Source: Elysia marginata (Eukaryota > Mollusca > Gastropoda > Plakobranchidae). Taken from it: a stretch of 24,863 nucleotides of DNA. The notes beneath the pieces were generated by a model. That model searched no databases. It was given only the letters and a program-made list of their open reading frames with translations, and had not been told where the DNA came from. A program made the translations under genes and the position numbers. The stretch is taken from the NCBI GenBank assembly GCA_019649035.1, contig BMAT01003644.1, forward strand, positions 169,667-194,529, in the 5' to 3' direction. Positions 9,573 to 19,982 of the stretch are shown here, one piece after another. The stretch's first letter is position 1. Every line of letters starts with the position of its first letter.

Positions 9573-9617
<45 letters not shown>

Positions 9618-9660
9618 GGTTATTTATATAGCACCCTTTTCTTTACAATAAGTTCCAATA
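9573..9660 (-). mobile_element. (AAT)n tail plus LINE/SINE 3'-end cassette
   Basis: A microsatellite of AAT at about 9573-9615 is followed by ATGGTTATTTATATAGCACC (9615-9634). Read on the minus strand this is a retroposon 3' end: a GCTATATAAATAACCAT word, then a (TTA)n tail. The same arrangement terminates the LINE at 15110-15975, so this is the tail of a minus-strand insertion. The adjoining 9661-10010 may be its worn body: it has the general look of a LINE-derived 3' region but no translatable motif. Confidence 0.65.
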
Positions 9661-11531
9661 TATATCAACAAGAAAAAAAAATTACATCAAATATGACATG
9701 GATCAGTAAGACTGCACATAAGTAAAAGAACATGGTAAAATTAGGATCACCAATACTAAAAATTATACATACCATAAATTATAAACACAAATAAAACGTA
9801 GGCCTATATACAGCTTTATACTCTAAAAATCTGATTTTTTTAAAAAGAAAAGGCCTTGTTAGAAAACCGTAAGTTAATAAAGTGGAAAACTAATTATTTG
9901 AATCTCTTGGGATGGGGCAAACATTTTGAACTAAGGGGATTTGAATTATTCAAAGGGGATCAGGGTTTTGGGATGGTAGCCTTGGATCAGTGTGACTGCT
10001 AGTGAATGAAAGGAAAATCTTTAACAAACCTTTACGTGAATTTGATTGAAGAGAATTACGAATTGAAAACTAGCAAAGCCAAAGAGAAATAAGGCACCTG
10101 GCACTTATCAAAATACATTTTGGAAGACTTGCTGTGGTGCACAGGCCTATGTTATAATATAATTATGTAAAGTCATAGTACAGTAATTTTTTTTAACTTA
10201 AACCTCTATAGGCCTGAAAAAATGTTTATCTTATTCTCAGTTTATTTTAAGCTATAACATCATTTTAATAAATATGAAAAGGGAGACTAAAAATATGGTT
10301 TATATTGACAGAAAGTTATCATAAACAGGATTCCATTGTATACTATTATAAATCAAAATTAAGACTGTTTGACTTTTTTTTGTCATCCTCTTGGTTGAGT
10401 TGGCCTTTTTTCCGTTTTCCTTAGTCATTGTAAAAGATCAATTGGTGTGCATGTATGTGCAAATTTACCTGTAGTGTATGTCATACATACCTCTGCATTC
10501 ATTAATACATAACATAGGCCATGCGTCTTAATGAAAGCCTGTTTTAGTTTCTATTACTGTAGCTATTTCTTTGATTGTGGCCACCTGAGCCGGTGTCATT
10601 AGCCAAACATTACTAATATAGAAGCACTTAAATTACCTAATTCCACGATCATCAAATTTTCAAAATGGCGGCCATATGCACTATGTTTCAATCATTGTCA
10701 AAATTACAACGTCCACTTTTTTATTGAAGAGTTTGGTAAAGTAACTTACATGTATTTTCAACGTTTTCTCTAAACTTTATTGGCATAGGTAAAAATATTT
10801 ACATAATTTACAGGCAGTTATAGTGCTAAAAGTTGTTGTTTTTTATATAGAGTTTAATTTTCAGTACATGAAGGGATTCAGGACACAATGAGACATAGAT
10901 TTATACCCATTTCAAAATGTGGCAAATATTTAGTGTTTTTGTTTCCTATCTTGCGTTCTTGTGTTTTTCCTTGAAACCCTTCACATGTTCTTTGAGTGAA
11001 AAATGTGAATGAAAAAATGATCACCGGGATGCTGGTGTCAGTGAATCAGTTAAATAATATTGGACAAAATCTTGAGAGGAAATTGTTTTTAACCTGTTTG
11101 GTGTGTCACTGTTGATCTTGGAACACTTTTTGAAAAATTGAAAAGAATAAAACAAAAAATTATTAAATAATGCTTGTATTTTTACCTTTCTTTGTCTCAA
11201 TAAATCTCATTGCTGTGTTAGATAAAAATTGTTTTTTCTAAGTTATATTGCATGTATTTAACAATGTTTGAACATCTGTTCTCCAAATCAAAGGTTTAGG
11301 TAACTAAACATAGAGTGAGTTACAAATAACACATTACATTATTGGAAACCCATTACATTACAGGTAACACATGTACATCAACATAAAATGTAAAAAATTC
11401 TTTCTCTGTGTCACTGTCAGCAAGCATCACAGTCATTCAAGACATTGAAAAAATGAATTTTTTACTTGACAAAAAATGTATTTATATTATTACATAATAA
11501 TATAATAGTCACAGTTACATGAAAAACTACT
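9661..11531. other. Intergenic stretch, no gene recognised
   Basis: AT-rich sequence with TAGGCCTA at 9799-9806, a near copy at 10209-10216, and an AT-only inverted repeat at 11483-11504. A YY1-like CAAAATGGCGGCC lies at 10661-10673. The first few hundred bases may be an old LINE-derived body. No exon with recognisable similarity was seen. Confidence 0.4.
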
Positions 11532-11871
11532 TCATAAGTTGTTTTGGTTGGTTGGTTGGTTGGTTGGTTGAATTTTAACATCTCTTTTCAACTACAAGGT
11601 TACATAAGAGACGGCGCTTGGGACAATTGAAAGTGTGCTGCCACACTATGATGTACGGAGCGCTGCATACACCACATCCAGTCACATTATCCTGACTCCA
11701 GGCCAACCAGACTTAGCACTAAATCCATAATGCCAGACACCAGGCGGATCAGCTCCTAATACCAACTTTAAAGTCCTTGGTTTGACTCGTCCGGGGATTG
11801 AACCCGTACCTCCCCATCTCTGAGCGAGTGTCTTTACCTCTATGCCACAGAGCCGGTCATAAGTTGTTTTG
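11532..11871 (-). mobile_element. Complete tRNA-derived SINE (11547-11856) with 15-bp target-site duplication
   Basis: The element reads on the minus strand from 11856 to 11547, about 310 bp. Its tRNA-like head has box A TGGCATAGAGG and box B GGTTCAATCCC. A central domain follows, containing GTCACATTATCCTGAC on the plus strand near 11680-11695. The 3' end is a (CCAA)n-type tail, seen as (TTGG)n at 11545-11570. The 15-bp direct repeat TCATAAGTTGTTTTG flanks it exactly, at 11532-11546 and 11857-11871 with no mismatch, which is the hallmark of target-primed retroposition and suggests a fairly young insertion. It would be made by RNA polymerase III and mobilised in trans by a LINE. The central domain recurs near 21015-21185. 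Confidence 0.9.
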
Positions 11872-14169
11872 AAACCTTTGCTATGTCAAGTGCCTCTACC
11901 TCATCCCTGGACAGGCCAATGACAATGCTGCACATAGCTTCAGCCTACTATTCTCTTCCTCTTACAATGCACATTGATTCAGTGACTGGTGAACTACACA
12001 AACAAAAGCATGAATGAACTTTCTTGCACCATGAGCCAAGCCCAGAATGGGTCTCTAGTTTAATGTAGGCTTTTGCCGCCGTGCTTACTGAAAGGTTCCT
12101 TGCTTTTTTATTACTATAATTTCTCTAAAGCTCGCCTGTTTCTTCCGGTATCCAAGTTTGGGCCTTTCCTACCAGTTAACCCTATAAAATTCAAATATTT
12201 TTTTGTGCTATAACTTCTCTTAATGTTAGTTCTATCGATGAACTTCAAGTTTATAGGGCCAATTTGATCGTCCGATGATGCTTCTAGGGTTCACCTATGT
12301 AGGGGTAATAGACTTCATACAGAGAAAAAAAAGGGGCTACCTACAAAGCTGGTGCCACTAAGGTAGGAAAATATCTTAAATTAAACTGAGCAATTTTTTT
12401 TCTGAAATACAAAAAGCATGTTACCTTAGTAAAAAGAGTTATGTTATTTAGGTAGTATGGTCCTTTTTTTAACTCTATAAAAAATGACTTGATAGAGTCA
12501 ACCGTATAAATCTAGTGAAGGGTTTAGCTCCACATTCTGACATACACTGAAATTATAATTCAGCAGTATAGTGGTTACAGAAATTAAAAAAAAAAAATCA
12601 CATTCTTTTCATAACAAAATTTAAAAAAAAAACATAATATAGTCCTGAGGAGAGCTAAATGACAAACCATGATAATTCCTAAATAAAGTTACAAATACAT
12701 TTAAAAATTAAATGACATATTGCCACTGACAGTGGCTTGATGCAGCAGGAACATCCAAAATAAAAGTCTAAAATTTAAAAATTCTCATAATTCAAAGATT
12801 TCTAGTTGTGACGATTTATTTATCCTCTTTGGCTTTTTTTTAGATTTGAATTTATAATTGAAACTAATGATTTTTAAAATCAAACAATTGAAGTTTTAAA
12901 TTTAGCCTACATAGGGCTTTCTGTCTGTTCCCTCCCACTTTCTTTTCTTCATAACATGCCCTTGCAAGGCTAATATAAATGACAAACAGTCAGTAAGCAA
13001 AGCTGCCCTCCCACAACTTACACCTCCAGGTGTTTTTAGCTCACAGAATCAGTGTTTGCCCTTTTATGCAAATAGCATTGGAAGTTATATCAATTCTGGT
13101 CAAGAGAAGGAGGAGCTAATACAACTAAACGTGATAGAACAGGAAAAAAAACAGTCTTCGAAAAAAAACTGAATCCCTTTAGTACAATTTGTCTGAGTTT
13201 TAAGGTTTTGTAAAAGCTCTAGAAATTTCAATTAAGAGATTTCCACTATGAGTATTGGGGGTTTCCTCAAACACTTAGATTTATTCATTTTAGTAACTCT
13301 TGCTAGTGCAAAAACTGTTCAAATTTGAAGTCTGATACTTACAGGTTTATCATAATATAAGTTTTCTAAATGTAAAATTTTTTATGTATTGAGCTGAAAA
13401 AAATATTTTGAAAAAATTCAGTATTCCTGAAATCAGGGGAAGCATCCTTGGTTCAACATTTAGCAATCTTTTTTTTTTATTTTCATCTCATTTACAAAAC
13501 GGTCATATTTAGTCCTACATAAATATTATTTGATGCTTATACATTAGCAAAAAATAGCATATGGTTGTTAATTTGTCACAATTTCGGCCTGATATAACAT
13601 TCAAAAATTTTGCTCCCGGGGCTAGAGGGAAAAACCTATTGGCAAAAGTTCATTTTGCCTTTTTCAATGAAACTGAAAGCACAGAGTACCACAGAATATT
13701 TACTTACAAAACTGTACACATATTTCACATGCATATATATAACAATTAAACTCGGAGAGGTTTTTGAAACTCTCGAAGACAGCAAAACAATTGAAAATTT
13801 TTTAGAAGTATATGTATTGATTAAAGTTATACAAGTGTACTATAAACAATTCGAGCATTGCCGTAGATGTAAAAAAAAAAGAGAGATTCATATAAGCAGA
13901 AGACAAAAAATTCTGTGTCTTGAAAGCATGAGCACCTGACCTGTTAGCCTTTCATGAGACTTACAATTATAGGGAAAAAATAATATAACAACAGCTTAGC
14001 TGTGCTCCCATGCAGATCAACTGAGATATTTTGTACCTCAAGGAAACAAAGTTAAACTTTGAATTATCCAAAAATTGAATTATCCCTCTGCGACTAAATG
14101 CAATTGCATATGGAACCTTTTGACTCCAAGTCTTGTAGTAAGATACTCATCGGGAGCTAGATAGCAGGA
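11872..14169. other. Intergenic stretch, no gene recognised
   Basis: Long AT-rich sequence with homopolymer runs. The longest plus-strand reading frame (13610-13939, lysine-rich, 109 codons) has no recognisable motif, no codon bias and no splice context, and is judged to be chance. Confidence 0.45.
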
Positions 14170-14385
14170 AGTCTTCAGAGAAGAAACCCCCCTCATACTC
14201 ATAGCAAGTGTTTCGGCCCTAAAGTTCTGACACTCTAAGGGGGCCGGGCCAAATCTGGGTCATGACTCCAGATGCCTCCCTGCTACCTTTCTTCTTTTTT
14301 TTGCCTGCTTCGCGATTCGATCCTGGGTGTACGGATTACAAGTCCGGTGTTATGTGATCTCAGCCAACTGAGCTCCCTGGGATTA
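14170..14385 (-). mobile_element. tRNA-derived SINE (anticodon-loop TGT type)
   Basis: On the minus strand from about 14382 the head has box A-like GAGCTCAGTTGGCTGAGA, an anticodon-like segment GGACTTGTAATCC and box B-like GGATCGAATCG. A body with a pyrimidine tract and a G/C-rich part (GGGGGCCGGGCC on the plus strand near 14238) follows. The acceptor stem does not pair, so this is not a functional tRNA. The 3' boundary is uncertain and no convincing target-site duplication was found. The central part does not resemble the SINE at 11547. Confidence 0.68.
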
Positions 14386-15109
14386 TAGTATTTTTACTCC
14401 TTATGAAGCAACTGCTCATTTCTCCTGCTCCAAATCCAACAGAAACTGTTTTCTGCTGTTTCGGCTAGCACTTTCAAGACTTTGGTTCGTTTGTCGCCAC
14501 TGATTGAGAGTTTGCTCAGAAGATCGTAAGCTGAAGATCGTCAGTTTAGTAAATTGAAAATTAAAAGTTACAGCAGTCAGACAGAAATGCTTCAGTATTT
14601 ACTCACATCAAGCCACAAAGATTCAGACTCTCGTTTTGTAAAACCAATTGAGATTTATCATCCAATTAATAAAAGTAAACAAGTTGCTAATTAATTAAAA
14701 TACATGTATACATCTATTTATACATATCTTGCAACTACAAGTGATCTAAATGAGTCAGATATTACAAGGCATCAATACTTTAATCAATGCGGTAAAAATT
14801 GCATGAAATTATCAAGAGCTTCTTTTGAATAACAATGGATGTGTTTAGAGAAAAAGAGGAATAAATAAATTGACTTTTAATAGGGCACTTTTTTTTCAAA
14901 ATATAATTTCTCAACATTTGGATAGCTTGTAACACATAATCATCACTGCCCTGGCAATATGGCATATCTCAGAGATAACATTTTGAAACGTACATATTGC
15001 AGTGTTTGTAAGATAATTGTTCATATTACACATGTAAAATATTTTACATGCACTCAGCTGTTTTTTTTCCTCAAAAGCAAAAAGAAATAAAAATAGCATT
15101 CTCAGTCAA
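14386..15109. other. Intergenic stretch, no gene recognised
   Basis: Nothing recognisable on either strand. Overlapping minus-strand frames at 14780-15099 are short and carry no motif. Confidence 0.45.
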
Positions 15110-15335
15110 TGGGTAATAATAAATAATAAAGTACATTTATATAGCGCTCCATGTCTAGATCTCTAAGCACTTTACAAAACACGTGCGTACATACATCCAA
15201 CGGACTCTCTTCATTCACATCACACAATCATTATATATACATATTATAAATACATGCATACATATGCAATTAACACAGATAAAGCCATTACATGCACTTA
15301 AAAGTCCAGAATATTAAAAAACATATGTGACTAAA

Positions 15336-15970
15336 CTAAGCAAGAAACTTTTGAAAGAGATGTGTTTTTAGTCTCCACTTGAAAACTGCAAAAGTCTCGA
15401 CTGACCTGACAGACAAAGGAAGAGAGTTCCAGACTTGTGGAGCAATTTTGCTAAAAGATCTGTCGCCGAAAGTTTTTAGTGTGCACCTAGGTTCCACAAG
15501 CAGTCCCTTATCCTTGGATCTGAGAGCTACCTGAGGAACATAGGGCTGAAGAAGTTCTTGAATATATGATGGAGATGTTAATGCAACACTTTTAAAACAT
15601 ACTGCTGCGATTTTATATTCTATTCTTGCCTTTACAGGGAGCCAATGAAGAAAAATTAACATTTGTTTACTGTTTTCATAATTAGATTTTCCTAAAACTA
15701 ACCTTGCAGCACAATTTTGTGCTCTTTGAAGTTTTGATATATTCTTTCCTTTGTCAGACCTGCCATGAGAGAGTTGCAGTAGTCAAGCCGAGACAGGACA
15801 AATGTTGACACTATAGTTTTAATGCTTTCCGAACTCAAATATTGTTTCATGCAGGAAATTTTTCTTATTTTAAAATACATAGATTTTACAATGCTGTTTA
15901 CTTGATTTTCCATAGAAAGTGTTCGATCAATGTAGACACCTAGGTTTTTAACATTACTGTTTTAACAGTA
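15336..15970 (-). pseudogene. LINE ORF2 C-terminal region (thumb to C-terminal domain), one frameshift
   Basis: About 210 residues are readable in two frames. LSRLDYCNSL and HWLPVKARIEYKI are diagnostic of CR1/L2/Rex-type elements. The frame changes by one base between ERIYQN and LQRAQNCAARLV near 15745. There is no RT catalytic core, so the product would have no activity even without the shift. Confidence 0.88.
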
Positions 15971-15973
15971 ATG
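15952..15973. repeat. 22-nt palindrome at the LINE truncation point
   Basis: CATTACTGTT (15952-15961) and AACAGTAATG (15964-15973) are perfect inverted arms around TT, right where LINE similarity ends. It may be a junction product of the insertion. Confidence 0.6.
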
Positions 15974-16096
15974 TCATTTATGTATGAGCATCAATTTTTC
16001 AAAAGAATAAAAAATAAGCTTTGCCATTTTGCTAACACAGCGACAATACCTATAGACAAATAGAGGAACTCAACTGGGCAAATATTGTTAAAATAT

Positions 16097-17518
16097 TTAA
16101 ATACCTTCACATTCACTGCACTTGCAGACTGAATAAAGCACATCCTTTGAGATGGGAATATGATCCCAGAAATCACAACAAATACTCGATAATGGCGTTT
16201 GATGCAGGAGTTCTCTTTTCAAAGAGGGGGGAATGTTTAACTTGTTAACCTTCTCCTTAAAAGATGGCTGACAGATCCAACTTTCTTTACTTTCCAAAGA
16301 ATGTGAGGGATTGTGTAGCAAGTCTTGGCTCAAAACAGATGAAATGGCAATTAGAGTTAACGTGTGTAGAGAAAGTGGTTTAGCAGAAAGAAAGTCAAGA
16401 ACTTCTAAACATTGTTTTGCTTTTCTCGAATGGTTCAAGTCTGCATTTTGCTTATCAATTTGCTTCTGCAAATATTGACGTACTTTGTTGTTCCAGCAGA
16501 GTTGCACTGCATCAAAACGAGTCAAGAAATTGTTCGCGATAAAATACCACGCAACACAGGGCCGAGCTAGGAGAAGTGCCAATGTTAGAGGAGATATTGG
16601 TTCTGGTGTTATACTGCAAAGAGATTCAAGCAAGGGCATTGTATATCTACCCAAATTAGAAAGAAATACAGGTGATGCATCACATTCAACATCTAATGGA
16701 GGAAAGCCATTCATGACAAGACAGCGTAATACAGCATCTTCTTCTGAGGCCACTATAGAATGTAAGCGCTGGAGGTCCCGTCGAGACACAGTTGAATCAA
16801 GTCCTAGATGCAATGCCTGGATGATGATTTTGCAGGTGTTGAACTTCCCAGATTTTTCATGATGGAAAAGAGCACAAAGAAGAGTTTCCCCATATTCTGC
16901 CACTGTGTTGACACAGGCCCCACTGTCCAGCAGTAACTTTACAGCGTCAGCAGATTTGATATGAACTGCTGACATGAGCGCTGTGTGGCCATGTTTATCT
17001 TTCACATCAAGATCAGCACCAGCTTGTACAAGATGTCTTAAGCAAACAATACGGTCATGTAAAGCTGCTATCATTAAGGCAGTATTACCATCATTGTTTC
17101 TTTGATTAAGTGTTTCATGAGACACATGTTCTGTAAGAAATTTCACACAATCTGCATTACCTTTCCTGGCAGCTATTGTAAGTGCGGTTTCTCCATCTTG
17201 AGTTGTAAAACCTAGATCAGCCCCAAAGTTAATGAAAAACTCAAGACAGTCTATGTGATTTAGCTCTGCAGCAAAAATAACAATGGTCTTACCAAGATAC
17301 TGAATATTGATGTCTGCACCATGTTGTAGCAAAATCTTCAAAATTTCACATCCCCTGGCATCACCTGCCCAATAACCAAACTTGATGCACTGAATTACTG
17401 GATGCAACTCTGCGAATGCCAACCTTCTGCCAATGGTGCATTGTCCTGATTTAAGGACTTGCTTAACCTGATCTATGTCTCTCACACATATGGCTCTAAG
17501 AAGTTTAGAATTGTCCAT
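16097..17518 (-). CDS. Ankyrin-repeat and SOCS-box (ASB-like) protein
   Basis: An uninterrupted 473-codon frame starts at ATG 17518-17516 in a good context (CACCATGG). The frame stays open upstream to about 17670 but has no earlier ATG. Residues 3-33 look like a degenerate first repeat; clearer ankyrin repeats follow at about 40-72, 75-105, 108-141, 143-174, 176-207 and 209-240, with GxTALMxAA and LLLxxGAxxN signatures (DGNTALMIAALHD, HGHTALMSAVHIK). A 140-residue helical-looking region follows. At 383-396 SLHTLTLIAISSVL resembles an elongin-binding BC box, and at 428-438 NIPPSLKRELL resembles the Cul5 box LPxPxxLKxYL. Family knowledge makes this a substrate receptor of a Cullin-5/elongin BC ubiquitin ligase. 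Oddities are Thr where the BC-box Cys is usual, a long BC-to-Cul5 spacer and a Cys-rich tail (CKCSEC). The exact orthologue is not assigned. It appears to be one coding exon. Confidence 0.88.
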   Translation of the reverse strand: MDNSKLLRAICVRDIDQVKQVLKSGQCTIGRRLAFAELHPVIQCIKFGYWAGDARGCEILKILLQHGADINIQYLGKTIVIFAAELNHIDCLEFFINFGADLGFTTQDGETALTIAARKGNADCVKFLTEHVSHETLNQRNNDGNTALMIAALHDRIVCLRHLVQAGADLDVKDKHGHTALMSAVHIKSADAVKLLLDSGACVNTVAEYGETLLCALFHHEKSGKFNTCKIIIQALHLGLDSTVSRRDLQRLHSIVASEEDAVLRCLVMNGFPPLDVECDASPVFLSNLGRYTMPLLESLCSITPEPISPLTLALLLARPCVAWYFIANNFLTRFDAVQLCWNNKVRQYLQKQIDKQNADLNHSRKAKQCLEVLDFLSAKPLSLHTLTLIAISSVLSQDLLHNPSHSLESKESWICQPSFKEKVNKLNIPPSLKRELLHQTPLSSICCDFWDHIPISKDVLYSVCKCSECEGI

Positions 17519-18955
17519 GGTGCATTTAAAACTAAAAGAAACTGTACACTGAAGTAGGCACTTCAAACTACAGTGCACCTCGATTGTGACAACATGAGCC
17601 GTTACAGGATTGCTTTTTATCCTTACTAAATGATAGTATTTTAACCCCTGCCTTAATGAACAAGAGCCTGCTCAGAACTCGGGCGTACCAAAACTGTGGG
17701 CAATAAAGTCTTACCTAAGAGCATAACAATTTTGCCAAGTTAAATCACACAAGGGATACCCAAGACAGTGCAGCTGGACTAGGCCTATTGTGAGTGATAC
17801 GGGTAGAGGAGAGCATAGCCATGCAGTGTGTCAGGGCTGTGCTCTTCAGCAGACACATCAATCTTAGAAATTCGACACAAATCTTCTTGATAACTTGAAT
17901 TTTTTTTCTACTAATAATGACCTTGGATGTTGTGAAACCTTCTAATAACAAAGTTATAGCTCAGTCCCACTTTTTTTGTTATAACCAAGATCTGTTGTAT
18001 AAACTTCCTTCTTGACAAAACTTATCTTCTTATACTCATAATACATTAATAGAGCCTTGTTGTTTTTATTTATCAAATTCAGAACTTCATATTTTATCTG
18101 CCTATATCCAATCTGCAGATTGAAGAGGAAACAACACTTGTAACCAGTTGAATTCCAAATTGATCCTTGCCCATAAAATCAGTATCAGTACAAAAAAGGG
18201 GCCAGTAATTTCTTTTACTGATGTAATCCAATGCTTGATCTCAGTTTTTGTAGCGGTTCTCTTTCTTTGGGCAAAGACATAAGTGTTTCTAAGGAGGAAA
18301 AAAAAAGAAGAATTATGTACAGATGAAAGGAGCAAGCAACTATCCCTATCACTGTATCAGCAAATGCACTTATATGATGGTGAAAAAAAAATTTTCCCAC
18401 ATTTTATGCGTATCTTTGGTATAATTTCAATTGCTTTAGGTGTGACTGTGAGTACTTTTTACAAATCTTTGACTACATTGGTATATTGATTGCAGTGTTG
18501 AGGAAAAAGCAGAGGGTAGCAATAGAAGAGAGTAGTAAAATAAGATTACAAATAAGGAATGTGGTGATGATACCAGGTCTAAATTAGCACTGAATTTATC
18601 ATTAGGCTAAATTACAAAACTAAAACTCGTTCTCATCACAACTGCAGTATGCTACAATTTAACAATGCTCTTATAACACTTTTCACTTGTTGTCCAGTCC
18701 ATTGAAGTCCTAAGCAACGTCCTGAACATCAGTTTAATTTCTTCTGGGTATTAATTATTATCAAAAGTATGAGTAACTATGACCATTTAAAAGCTTTTTT
18801 ATTCCTACAGAGGTCCATATTTTGACTTATATAACATCAGTATATTTTATGAAAGAGATTCCAATTATCCAAGTCTAAGTTATCTGGAGTGGACTAGTTT
18901 CTAGAATAAATCTAAATCATAAATAACTGGTACCTAGATTCATGTAATATATATC
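17519..18955. other. Upstream region of the ASB-like gene, no other gene recognised
   Basis: Non-coding apart from the putative splice signals and one TAGGCCTA (17780-17787). Short reading frames here have no motif or similarity. No TATA box in a convincing place was seen. Confidence 0.4.
17532..17714 (-). other. Possible 5' UTR intron of the ASB-like gene
   Basis: On the minus strand a strong donor-like CTTAG|GTAAGA (intron start 17714) and an acceptor-like TTTCTTTTAG (AG at 17533-17532) lie just ahead of the start codon. Removing the 183 bp between them would leave 13 nt of leader before the ATG. This is pattern matching only. Confidence 0.3.
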
Positions 18956-19150
18956 TAGTCTATGATAAGATTTACATTCAGATCTGCGCATTATAAGATT
19001 AGATCTATATCTATATCTACACGTATAGGCTAGTCTATGACTAGATCTAGATCTTCATATCATATTATAAGACTATAGATCTAGATCTAGAGACCTCGTT
19101 CTAGATTGTTACTGTGTTAGTTCAGCAAGATCTAGATCTAGATCTGGTGT
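18955..19150. repeat. TAGATC-rich island (AGATCTAGATCT words)
   Basis: CTAGATCTAGATCT at 19041-19054, another run at about 19076-19092 and AAGATCTAGATCTAGATCT at 19128-19145 lie among looser TATCTA and CTAGTC words. Similar words are scattered at 6030-6590, 7495, 7795, 8400 and 19660. The unit is its own reverse complement, so there is no strand polarity. Confidence 0.8.
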
Positions 19151-19912
19151 TTGCTTTTTATCCACATTAAAACAAATTTACACCCAGAACGACTCCAACA
19201 ATTTGAATCTTATACTAGTAAGCCCAATAACTAGATTTAATATTCTATTCGTTTTCGCGAAGCGCAGAAAGGGTGGGTGTTGGTTCATATGACATAATTA
19301 CGCCTTCAGCTTAACCTGCTGTTGCGATGTCACCATGCAATGCGGGTTTTAGAACTCACCAAGTAAGCCAGTAAATGTAGTAGCTACTTCCTAGAAACAA
19401 GACAGAATGCTTTTCAAACTTTTGCTTTCGATTTAGTATAACGTGTGTTCAAACATAATTACATGTATGCATAATTATATGAAATATATCTTTTAATTTT
19501 ATGCACCCTCGGTTCCCTGCACCCTCTTCCCCTGTCAAACTAGGCCTACCGCATAAACAGTCTATGTTATATAACAAGAAATAAAAATTACCTTTCTAAG
19601 TTTCTTCCACCCCGCCCATCTCTTTTCGCTCATGTAGCCCTCTTATATTAGAAAAAGGTCTATCTAATCTAGATCTAAGAATTTCTAGGGTATATCTTAT
19701 TGAGTTTTAATACTTTTTATTTATTTTTATTGTTATGTGATATAATTATCATTCAAATTTTCTGCGTGTTTGCAAAAGGATAATTGGCTATTTTCGTCAT
19801 GTGTGAGTAAATTTGTTTGGGTGTTTTTTGTTTCTTTCTCTTTTCTTCTAAGAAAATTTGATCATAATTTGGATACAAAATAATTGTTGCATAGATTCCA
19901 CAGACATCAACC

Positions 19913-19920
19913 TATAAATA
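19913..19920 (+). promoter_or_regulatory. TATA-box-like TATAAATA with nearby CCATTGG
   Basis: TATAAATA (followed by G) stands at the edge of a CpG-richer patch (about 19920-20110), with an inverted CCAAT word (ATTGG) at 19940-19944. No plus-strand coding exon is recognisable downstream, so promoter activity is a guess. Confidence 0.25.
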
Positions 19921-19937
19921 GCTAGCCGCTGTTTTAC

Positions 19938-19980
19938 CATTGGCTGCAGCGGGCGCAGAGCAAACGAGAGGTTCCGCCAT
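19938..19980 (-). CDS. Possible short first coding exon of a minus-strand gene
   Basis: On the minus strand ATGGCGGAACC opens at 19980 and encodes MAEPLVCSAPAAAN plus one base, up to a donor-like AATG|GTAAAA (intron start 19937). The G+C content is far above the surroundings, as at a promoter-proximal first exon. It could splice to the ASB-like gene: an acceptor-like TGTACAG just upstream of its ATG has the matching phase and the frame there is open. Alternatively the ATG and donor are chance in a CpG-rich patch. No transcript evidence exists here. Confidence 0.25.
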
Positions 19981-19982
19981 AA

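Larger units (their letters stand above)
15110..15975 (-). mobile_element. 5'-truncated CR1/L2-like LINE, 3' end
   Basis: The minus strand encodes the last portion of a Jockey-superfamily ORF2: KNLGVYIDRTLSMENQV, YLSSESIKTIV, LSRLDYCNSLMAGL. After one frameshift near 15745 it continues QNCAARLV, HWLPVKARIEYKIA, SPSYIQELLQPY, FGDRSFSKIAPQVWNSLP and KTHLFQKF, stopping just below 15336. A 3' UTR of about 220 bp then runs to GCGCTATATAAATG and a (TTA)n-like tail at 15110-15145. The copy begins at about 15975, in the RT thumb, the usual product of incomplete reverse transcription. It is better preserved than the LINE in the PARL intron. It lies directly downstream of the ankyrin gene in the same orientation. 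Confidence 0.9.

Noticed and set aside
13610-13939. 109-codon plus-strand frame
   Set aside because: No family signature, Lys/Ile/Tyr-rich as expected from AT-rich noise, no splice or promoter context.
14310-14385. tRNA-Thr gene (minus strand, TGT anticodon-like)
   Set aside because: Stems are degenerate and the sequence continues into a SINE-like body.
16485-16862. 125-codon plus-strand frame
   Set aside because: It is the antisense shadow of the ASB-like gene and has no motif of its own.
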